DNA of 64,000 bases from Thunnus maccoyii (taxonomy: Eukaryota; Chordata; Actinopteri; Scombriformes; Scombridae), in NCBI RefSeq assembly GCF_910596095.1, contig NC_056534.1, positions 12,595,490 through 12,659,489 of the forward strand, read 5' to 3'. Below the pieces are notes generated by a model, which worked only from the letters and a program-made list of their open reading frames with translations, was not told where the DNA came from and ran no database searches. Position numbers and translations under genes: made by a program. How positions within the stretch are numbered: position 1 is the first letter of the stretch; each line of letters starts with the position of its first letter. Of this stretch, positions 50,261-59,793 are shown in pieces.

Positions 50261-51300
50261 ATGAATACAAATTAGAGAAATGTTTTTTTTGCTTTTTTTT
50301 TTGTTGCAAATTTGTGAAGTGGAGAGTAACTCAAGGAAACTATCTTCAGGATTAAAAATATTGTTTTAATGTGAAATTAAATTTGTGGTTGTCAATTTTT
50401 AATGTCTTTGTTTAGCTTCATGACAGCTGTTGAATAGTTTGCAGCAAGAGGTCAGAAATGGGTCTAGTGCTAGTGAACAAGGGGAGGAGGTATTTATCAA
50501 AAGGATTTCAAACGCATTTGGGTTCTGATTTTAAGTGGCAAAACCAGAGAGAAAGCTCAGACTCAGCTTTTTTTTTTAAGTTGAATGTGGTTTACAACAG
50601 AACTAAAATGACAATAAATAAAACAATGCAACAGTTTAAACACTAATAAAGCTGTATAGAATTTTACATAAATTATTTTTATGAAAACAGAGCGAAGCAA
50701 CATACTTACACAATGTGGAGGATGTTGTTTTCACAGAAAGTGGACAAGCAGTCCTGTGTTACAAATTCAAGTAATTCTCGGCCTTTGAATTTGGTTAACT
50801 TAACAGAAAATTAAACGGACTATAACCATTATATGACAATATAACTATGTATTCCACAAATGTTTACATTAAATACTGTTCAAAAACAGGTGAATTTTTA
50901 CCCAATAGATGGCAGCCTTGTAAGGGTTTGTCAAAAGGCACATGACACTGGTGGGTGGTTGCCTACGGGGCGTCGCTCTCATTTTTGTTAATTATATTAT
51001 AATTAAGTTATAGTTCAAACAAAAGCAGAGATTTACTTTGTCTTTCAGAAAAGTGTTGATATCGCGCATGCAACTGTTTGAAACTCTTAGACGTTTTAAG
51101 ATTATTTTAATACCGCCAAAGAAATTCACACACTCGTCCAGATTACCAAATAACTATTATGACGCATAATATGAGAATGACTACAAATTATAAATCAGGT
51201 ATTATCAGGTTATATATTATATTTTTGATACATAGCTACAGTACAGTGTGCCGCCTCTCCTCAGCGGAACTAACGTTCACGGTTAAGGAACTACTCGAAC
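50261..51300. other. Intergenic region sart1-osbp
   Basis: No gene recognised. It contains a strong CTCF-like motif at 50902-50915. The sequence after about 51240 gains CpG and probably is the osbp promoter. Confidence 0.45.
50902..50915 (+). promoter_or_regulatory. CTCF-like motif
   Basis: CCAATAGATGGCAG agrees with the vertebrate CTCF core CCASYAGRKGGCRS at 13 of 14 positions (only position 4 differs). Position between sart1 and osbp fits a boundary element. Sequence match only. Confidence 0.4.
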
Positions 51301-51412
51301 ACTATTGGGTGCACAACCTGTAGCAAAGTAGCTTTGCTAACACTAGTGAGCTAACATCGCTTATCCGACACGACATGAACACTATTGATGGCAAAAGCCT
51401 TACACGGTAACG
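51300..51412 (+). other. osbp: Probable 5' noncoding exon of osbp with a short uORF
   Basis: A good donor CG|GTAAGT lies at 51412/51413, and the coding exon has an acceptor (TCCACAG) at 52303, 37 bases before its ATG. The stretch carries an 11-codon upstream reading frame, 51375-51410 (MNTIDGKSLTR, stop), ending two bases before the donor. The left edge is arbitrary. Confidence 0.4.
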
Positions 51413-52340
51413 GTAAGTGTCATGAAAATAAGAACCTATAATGTCAACAATTATATTTAACACAGAAACGCAGAGAGAGTTGCACAGTTAAAATAATTGT
51501 AAACATCGTCTACGACGCGTCAGCTTGTTTGACAGCTTCCTGTTGTTTAAGTTAGCTAGCGAGCTTAGTGACGGACAGTTAGCTTTGATGCTTGGAAACG
51601 GTATCGTGTTCCTCGAAGTACTTCTCAGAATCCTTTACTTGGCACCTGTATGTTATCCTGGCAAAGAACTGGTGGGTTAAGATGACTTTTCAATAGCGAG
51701 CTGTGTTTTTTAGTTTCCGATAGAACGTAGTAAATGTTAGCTAAACAGATTATCAGGAGTCATGTCAGCACTCAATTATTTGTTGCTGTGTGTTATATCT
51801 TGTAGATTTCACGTTAAAGTAAATTTCAAGCTGCAAGCTAGTAAGAGGGACATGATGGAAACAGATCTTCGTGCTAATCGCCTTCCTTTACTTAGCGTTC
51901 ATAGCTGTTGTCAAGTGTGGATCATCCGGCATCCATTCATATCACGGTACATTCGACCAATTTCAGCCATGATTTTGTAGGTATTTTTATGTCTGATTTC
52001 ATTATAAATCATCACAAAGGATACGCAGTAGGCTGGTATCATACACTGTACACAATATTTAATTATACCTGAGGCCAAGGATTTATAAACTGAACGGTGT
52101 CATTATAGAATGACATAAAACAGTTTTGACTCTTCAGTAGTTAATAAGCGGTGACACACCAGTTTACTCTGTAATGCAAATGTCTGTAGTCACAAGACCA
52201 GTTTATTTGCTCACTTCACGTGTCATATGTACATTGAGCAGACTTAGTTTGCCCAACTATGAAGTGTCTGTGTTAATCATAATTAGATTTGTTATGTCCA
52301 CAGGCTCTAACTTCACCCAGTGAGACCACAGGCTGTTGTG

Positions 52341-55300
52341 ATGTCAGAGCCTAAGCCCCCTACTCCAACCGCTGGAGACACATACAAAGGTTGGCTCTTC
52401 AAATGGACCAACTACATAAAAGGTTACCAGAGACGCTGGTTTGTTCTAAGCAATGGACTGCTGTCTTATTACAGGTAAGTCATGTTGCATATTGGGGCTG
52501 CAAGTAATGATTATTTTTAGATTAGATTAATCTGTCTGTTATTTTTATAATTAACTGATTAATCGCCTAGTCTTAAAAATGTCTGGAAATAGTGAAAAAT
52601 GCACATCACAATTATCCAGAACCTGAGGTGTCATGTTTTGTCTGACCACATGTCTTGTGCAGATTCTTTAGGCTTTTTGAAGGCCATTTTACAGAGCAGT
52701 AAATAGTTCTTAATTAAAGAACACTACTTGCATCATTATGAAAAAATAAACAGTAGCCTTACAAGAAAAAAGTTAAATGGTTAGATAATATTTCTTATAG
52801 GGCTGCAACTAATGATTGTTTTCATTATTGATTAATCTGTCAGTGATTTTCTTGATTAGTCATTTGGTTTACCAAATGTCAGAAAATGGTGAAAAATGAT
52901 GATTATTGTTTCCCAAAGTGCAACCTCAAACCCCCGCAAGATATTCAGTTTACCATCATTAAGGACTAAAGAAACCAGAAAATATTCACATTTAAGAAGT
53001 TGGAACCAGGGCATTTTAGAATTTTTTCTTACAAAAATGATTAGTCAATAATCAAAATAGTTGGCAATTCATTTTCTCTTGATCAACTAATTGATTAATT
53101 GATTAATTATTGCAGTTCTAATTTCTTACTTCACAAAACAGTGATTTAGAAACTCAACATTTGACTGTCCTTCATTCTCTCTGTCTGCCTATAGGACCCA
53201 GGCAGAGATGGGTCACACATGCCGAGGCACCATCAACTTGGCCACGGCCAACATTGCCGTGGAGGACTCATGCAATTTTGTCATTTCAAATGGAGGGGCA
53301 CAAACCTACCATCTGAAGGCCAACTCAGAGGTAGAGCGCCAGCGCTGGATCACTGCTCTGGAGCTCGCCAAGGCAAAGGCCGTCCACATGCAGGCCGAAT
53401 CAGGTGAGCGGGTAGAAATGTTGGTAGGAGAATTCAGGAGACATAATATCAATATCCATAAAAAAGCCTAAATACCACCACCAGCAGCAGCTATGCCAGG
53501 CACAGATGTGTGTCTTTTTATATGTGCAAAGCATTTCCCTGTGACATTTTTTTGCTTTTTGGTTATCAAAAACATGTATGTTAGGTTAATTCTCCTGTCA
53601 ACACCCTTGACCAACGGCACTGGCACAGAACTGCAGTTGGTCCCTGGGTGCTGCACAGTGTCTTCCCACTTTTCCTAATAGTTAGGATGGGTTAAATGCA
53701 GAAATTGAATTTCATTGTACAACTATATGTGCATCAAATAAAGTATTTTTACCTACCTTACCTTAAATTATCTTCCCTTCCCTCTCTCAGATGACTCGGG
53801 TGATGATTGTCCTGCCGTGCCCCCCACCCCAGGACAGGGTGGAGGCCGTAACTCAGAAGTCCAGACCACACTACGCACACTAAGCAGCAAGGTGGAGGAC
53901 CTCAATACCTGCAATGATCTCATTGTCAAGCATGGGTCTGCCCTTCAAAGGTATCTATTATTAGATTGAGCAGTTTGACTACTCTAGAAAAAACATTATT
54001 ATCCAAGAAAAAGAAGGGTGGTGGTGTTTGTTTATTTATTTGTTCCCTTATTCATTGATCCCTTTACTCCACATACAGATCTTTGTCAGAACTGGAGGGG
54101 ATTCGTGTCGGAGGGGACATGGGGGAAAAGATCAGACAAGTTACAGAGAGGGCAACACTGTTCCGGATCACCTCTAATGCCATGATCAATGTAAGTCACC
54201 CACATGTCAATCATTGAGAAACGCATTATATGAACTAATGATTTATTTGCTGATTTGTTGCTCCTGTGTTTGCATGCTCCCCAAGGCATGTAGAGACTTC
54301 CTCTCCCTGGCTCAGAGCCACAGTAAGCGCTGGCAGAAGGCCTTACAGGTTGAACGAGACCAGAGGATAAGGTTGGAGGAGACTCTGGAGCAGCTGGCAA
54401 AACAACACAACCACTTGGAAAGAGCTTTCAGAGGAGCAACAGTTCTCCCTCCTTCATTCAGCAATGCTTCCTTAGGTAACAAAGGTACAGCTCTCATCCC
54501 CAAATGAGCTTTTGTCTTTGGAGCCTAGACTTTACTCAAAGCATATACGCCAAGCTACATACCAGTGCCAGTTAATTGAGGCCAGATCAAGCAGAAGCCT
54601 GCTCCAATTTACCATTTATTCTTCCACTGTCTCTCTTCGCTTTAGGTGGTGCTTCAGGAAAAGGTGATGCCAGTGATGAGGATGATGAAAATGAGTTCTT
54701 TGATGCTATGGAAGACCCAGCAGAGTTTATTACTGTCCCCGCTGATCCCAAGTATCACAGGTTAATAACTGGTTTTCTTTTTTAGATGTCAGTGATTTTA
54801 TTTCTTAATCTCAATCTTGTTTTTGTTTGTTTGTTTGTTTTTTATTTTCTCTCCCCCTGTGTTCTGTTTTTCTGTTAAATCTTGACTATCATGTTTGTCT
54901 GTCTTCCAGGAGATCTGGCAGCAATGTTAGTGGGCTCAGCAGTGAGACTGGAATGGACGATCAGTCTGTAAATGTATGTCTAGTTTGTGTTTTCGAGCAA
55001 TTACTAATTTGTTTTACTCTGTATTATCTTCTGCAGTAACTTAACCAGTAACACCCTTTTCCTTATCTTCCTGCAGTTTGATGAACTGTCTTTGGCATCC
55101 AATCCGGAGTCTCCACAGCCTCTTGAGCTAGAGCCAGTTAGACAAAGACGGACTCGTATCCCTGACAAGCCCAACTATTACCTCAATCTGTGGAGCATCA
55201 TGAAGAACTGTATTGGAAAGGAGCTCTCAAAGATACCAATGCCTGTAAGGAAGCTGTGCACTTGTTGTTATTAATATATGGAAACCAAGTCATTAGCAGT

Positions 55301-58300
55301 AACTACAATACTTCTCTCTACCTACCAGGTGAATTTCAACGAGCCCCTCTCAATGCTGCAACGTCTGTCTGAAGACCTGGAATACTACGAGCTGCTGGAT
55401 AAGGCTGCTAAATGTCAGAGCTCACTAGAGCAGATGTGTTATGTGGCCGCTTTCACAGTCTCTTCCTACTCCACCACCGTCCACCGCACAGGAAAACCCT
55501 TCAATCCTCTGCTGGGAGAAACTTTTGAGCTGGATCGGCTAAAAGACTGTGGCTACCGCTCCCTCTGTGAACAGGTATATTTGAGACAAACTGGAAATCA
55601 TTTAAAATCTTAAACAACTCGGAAAAGACACCATCAAACATTTAGCAAGTGACTTTTTGCAGACTAAAGTTGTATCAGTTCAGGCGATTTTTATTTGTTT
55701 CAACTACACGATCGCATTCAGGTTCGACCAGTTTTGGAAAAAAAAAACATGCTCAAATTATGTTTACGCCGTCATGCTCATTGGTTTGAATGCTCTATGC
55801 CGCCACATAATGGTGATGATCACATCTTGACTTTGCTACCTGTTCTCTCTCTCCTCTCCTCTCAGGTGAGTCACCACCCACCTGCTGCCGCTCACCATGC
55901 CATCTCTGAAAAGGGCTGGAGCCTCAGACAAGAAATTACCCTGGCCAGCAAGTTTAGAGGAAAATATCTTTCTATCATGCCCTTAGGTGAGTGTGTGTGT
56001 GTTTGCATAATTGCACAACAGAAGAGATGTTACACCTGTTTTTCATTTCAACATGTGAGAAGATGCCCGTGTCAATTCTGTGGTTGATTGAAGGTTAGTT
56101 TATTAGTCAGAGCAGAGGTTACCAACATGTTTGTTGTTGTGTACATACAAAAAAATCCTTGTCCCTGTGCGGTATCTCATTTGTAAGCTCAGTGTGTAGG
56201 ATATGTGGGATTCAAGTAAATTCATTTTGATTGAGCTGGTTAAAGACTGTTGTCTGTATCTCCAGGTTCTATCCAGTGCATATTTGATAAGAGTAACAAT
56301 CACTACTCTTGGAAGAAAGTGACTACAACGGTACACAACATTATTGTGGGGAAACTATGGATTGATCAGGTAACTTTTATGCTGATACATTATTGGTAAA
56401 AAGCAAAATTTCTATCATTAAGCATATGACACCACTCCCAACTATTTTTGGACAAATAAATGTCATAGTTGTCTTCATAGAATATTTTGCTGATCATTCT
56501 ACAATGTTAGCCCTTTAAGTTTTCAACAGCAAAACATTTAGTCTCTTTCCTTTGTTCCTTTCCAGTCAGGGGAGATAGACGTGGTGAACCACATGACAGG
56601 GGATCGTTGCCACCTCAAGTTTGCTCCCTACAGTTACTTCTCCAGAGACGTACCAAGAAAGGTGAGTTTTGATTTGTTCTTGTTAATATTGTTCACTGTA
56701 TTTAAAACCAGAGCTGATTCTTTATAGAATATGAAAAGTTTAATGATTTTAATTGAGATTTGTTTTCTATCCGGAATAATACTGAATACATTTCCCAAAT
56801 AAAGTTGATGCTTTCGTCCCTTGTTAGTCAGATTGTTTGGCTATGTCTGTCGTTAATTTATATGAAATTCTGTGACTAGATAGGCCAAGTAACAGCTTAT
56901 TTAATTTTAGTGTTAATTTGGGATTTTCGGCATTACCAGTGTTTTTGCAGTAACTTCATGCTTTGACATAATGATGATGATCTCTGTAGGCTAAAGAACT
57001 TGCGTTTAAATTTTAATTGATAGGAATAATGTTTTTTTTGGGGGGGTGTAAAAGCAAATGGCCAAGTCTTTCTTAAGTGTAGTGAAGTGGATTTGGTTTT
57101 CTGCTTCTGGTTTAAAATGATTTTAATTTAAAATAATATGAATATTACCTACTGCAGGTTATTTGATTACATTCTTAACTGAAACCTGTGTTTTGTCTTA
57201 AAGGTAACAGGAGTTGTAACAGATAAGGAGGGGAAAGCCCATTACGTGCTGTCGGGAACCTGGGATGAGAAGATGGAGTTTTCCAGGATAATGCAGAGCA
57301 GCAAAGGCGAGAACGGCACTGAAGGCAAACAGAGAACTGTATATCAGACCCTCAAAGCCAAAGAAATCTGGAAAAAGAACCCTTTACCGTAAGTTTATGT
57401 CATATAGATATTTGATAATATCGGAAAAAGTTGAAAGTGCTTTTAAACAAATAGAGCTGCACAGGCAAGGCTGTATTGTTGCTGTAGCTTTCTTCCTCCG
57501 ACCTTTTTATGATGTTGACTTTACAGAGAGGGAGCAGAGAACATGTACTACTTCTCCTCACTGGCCTTGACGCTCAATGAACCTGAAGAGGGAGTGGCGC
57601 CAACAGACAGTCGACGACGCCCTGACCAGAGATTAATGGAGGACGGCCGTTGGGATGAGGCCAACGCAGAGAAACAGAGGCTTGAAGAGAAACAGCGCAC
57701 GACCCGTCGAGAACGGGAGAGGGAAGCTGTTAAAGCAGCCAGTTCACCTGAGGAAGGTAAGAAAAGGAGGAGAACGAAAATAAAGCAGGGAAAAGGAAGA
57801 AGAGATGCTGTATGTGTCTTGTGTTTCTGTCTTGCAATGTTTCTCTGTCCATTCATCTTTTGTCCACTTTGTCTGTCTCGGTATACTTTGTCTGCTTGTC
57901 TTTGTCTCAACGCTAAGCTGTCACTGAGGATTCAATCAATGACTCACCCTTGAAAAGCAAGTACTCTTCTTAGTCTTTCCCACTCGAAATCTGCACTTTA
58001 CTTCGGCTTAAGTATAAAGAAATACATGTGAAATATGTCCGTGCGTGTAATAGGAAAGTGCGTAATGTCTTCTACATCCATCTTTTAAACACTCATTGAC
58101 CTTTTTACCATCCCTCCATCCGTTTCTGTTCCATTTAGCTGATGCAGGGGAGACTGGCACAGAAGCAAGTGAGGTTTCTGATGAAAGCAAGTATCACCTC
58201 ACAGCTTAACATATAATATGTACTTTTAAAGGTGCTTTGTGTAGCGTCTTAAGTGGGTAAATAAAAAAAATTACCCTAACATATCCATGGGAGATTGATT

Positions 58301-59793
58301 GGCTTGTTTTCTCAATACCAGTGACCTAACAATTACTTAAACATGTGCTGGATGACATTAGGATTTTAAAACTTTCAAAACTCAAGCTGTTTTGTAACAA
58401 GGTCACATCATTTCTTCCTTAAGTATCTTCAGTTGTTTGGTCACGGTGGTCAGAGCTACAAGTGACAAGTTGACAGAGATCATAGATGATTTAGATGCTC
58501 ATTTAACATCAAATGAGACCAGCACTGATCAGATTTCCCACCTTATATCGGCCTCTAAATTGCATTTTTCCAAGTCAGATTAAATAGATAATTGTCTATT
58601 ATAATAGAAGTAGTTTTTTTAGTAATTTTATGGGTAACAGTATTGCTTCACTGTGCATCATTCAGTACAAAAGTAGTAAGAAAAAAAGGAAGAAGCAAAG
58701 GTCTCTTTTCTGTACAGTCACTGCACTGAGCTGTCAGTCATTTTGACAAACATATATTACTTAAGATGCTACACGCAGCAGTTTAAAAGTGAAAATAAAC
58801 AACAGATTGGTGTGGAATTTTCTGAGTTATGGATTGACTTGATTTTTTGTGTGCTGACGTTCAGCTGACACAGAGGACTCTCCCCCTCTTACGCCTGTTG
58901 CATGCAAGTAGCCCCTTAACACTTTCACTCATCCTTTGTATCATACCCCCTTCTTTTATGTCTCAAAGATTCATCCGTCATTCTTTTTTTTTTCCAGCCC
59001 CCTATGGACCATCACCCCTCCCTTATCTAAGCAAGTATTCTGATCATGATATAACATGTACAGTGTCATTACTGTATTTCAAAATTTATTTAATTTAGTT
59101 AAACCCCCCTTTTCATCTTCCATCATTTCCTCCTCACATCCTTTCTTAGTGGGAGGCAATGAAGGTCCTTATGAAGCTCCAGTGAAAAGCAAGTAACATC
59201 AGTGTTGCTCCGAGTATCCCTTGTTTTGTTTTTTTCATATTTAGATGCGTGTTTGTAGTCTTTAGTGAATCTAATAGAATATTGTAGCTGTAGAAGTGGT
59301 GCAATAAACCTAGTACTACAATAGTTTAGAATAGTATTTTATCTGTCTTTACTGTGGTCCTTGGCAGTCGTGAGCCTGGCTCTTATCACATGGTACATCA
59401 TAGAGGAAGTAAGTAATTGGTGATTTCATGGAGTACTTATCTATGATTTGCCTCCTGCATTTGGTTTCTGAAGACCAAGTAATCAGTAACAATGAATATA
59501 TTTATCTCTATCTTTTTAGTCAACCATCTGAGAGCATATCAGCTTAACTTAAGCATGATGCAGTATGTTTTCATGGCTCAGTGGCTTCATAACCCTCATC
59601 TAGGGCCCCTGTAAAGATTTCACTTGCTTAAAGATTCTTATCTCCTTCAGGCGCCCATCAAGACAATCATCAAGCGTTGTGGTTTGAGAAGATAGACGAT
59701 CCCGTATCTGGTGAGACCCTGCATGTCTACAAAGGAGGCTACTGGGAGACTAAGGATAGCGGCAGCTGGGACATGTGCCCTGATATCTTCTGA
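52341..59793 (+). CDS. osbp: Oxysterol-binding protein (OSBP subfamily)
   Basis: Constitutive coding exons: 52341-52474, 53195-53403, 53791-53950, 54079-54190, 54286-54475 (or 54484), 54646-54760, 54910-54973, 55077-55244, 55329-55574, 55866-55986, 56266-56369, 56566-56661, 57204-57388, 57527-57756, 59651-59793; 758 aa without optional exons. OSBP exchanges sterol for PI4P at ER-Golgi contacts. Seen: PH domain at residues 15-108 ([20 protein letters not shown]), coiled-coil region about 145-255, FFAT motif EFFDAME at 285-291 for VAP binding, and the sterol-binding domain with signature EQVSHHPP at 465-472, split by an intron. The PH and core look like OSBP1; [19 protein letters not shown] and the C-terminal YKGGYWE resemble OSBP2, so the paralogue call is not certain. 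The Gly/Ala-rich leader of human OSBP is absent. A cluster of alternative small exons precedes the last exon. Confidence 0.85.
52494..53117 (+). repeat. Fold-back repeat copies 8 (partial) and 9
   Basis: Copy 8 at about 52494-52610 and copy 9 at about 52799-53117 (GGGCTGCAACTAATGATTGT to AATTATTGCAGTTC). They fill most of the osbp intron between 52474 and 53195, ending about 80 bases before the next exon. Confidence 0.55.
57918..57960 (+). other. osbp: osbp alternative exon A (43 nt)
   Basis: Acceptor CGCTAAG, donor AGCAA|GTACTC. Spliced after 57756 it reads [14 protein letters not shown] and leaves two bases (AA). Its start (CTGTCACTGAGGATTC) is clearly related to exon C (CTGACACAGAGGACTC), which points to exon duplication. 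Confidence 0.65.
58139..58190 (+). other. osbp: osbp alternative exon B (52 nt)
   Basis: Acceptor CCATTTAG behind a pyrimidine stretch, donor AGCAA|GTATCA. Reads [17 protein letters not shown] and leaves AA. A second good donor inside it, GCAA|GTGAGG at 58168/58169, would give a 30-nt form with a different exit phase that joins straight to the last exon. Confidence 0.65.
58865..58907 (+). other. osbp: osbp alternative exon C (43 nt)
   Basis: Acceptor GACGTTCAG, donor TGCAA|GTAGCC. Reads [14 protein letters not shown] and leaves AA. Same length and phase as exon A, with a similar 5' half. Confidence 0.65.
58998..59034 (+). other. osbp: osbp alternative exon D (37 nt)
   Basis: Very strong polypyrimidine tract and TTTCCAG acceptor, donor AGCAA|GTATTC. 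Reads [12 protein letters not shown] and leaves AA. Only 90 nt of intron separate it from exon C, which may be too short for efficient splicing of C to D. Confidence 0.65.
59150..59192 (+). other. osbp: osbp alternative exon E (43 nt)
   Basis: Strong pyrimidine tract and CTTTCTTAG acceptor, donor AGCAA|GTAACA. Reads [14 protein letters not shown] and leaves AA. Shares the terminal Lys-Ser codons with exon A. Confidence 0.65.
59368..59408 (+). other. osbp: osbp shared frame-restoring exon F (41 nt)
   Basis: Acceptor TTGGCAG, consensus donor GGAA|GTAAGT. It accepts the two bases left by any of exons A-E, reads [14 protein letters not shown] and leaves one base, which is the phase the last exon (59651) needs. 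It cannot be joined in frame directly to 57756. Confidence 0.65.

Noticed and set aside
57543-57953. Read-through of osbp exon 57527-57756 into the intron
   Set aside because: The frame after 57756 loses the family sequence, and a clear GT donor ends the exon there.
58847-59098. 83-codon plus-strand frame over cassettes C and D
   Set aside because: It is in a different frame from the spliced cassettes and runs through their splice sites.
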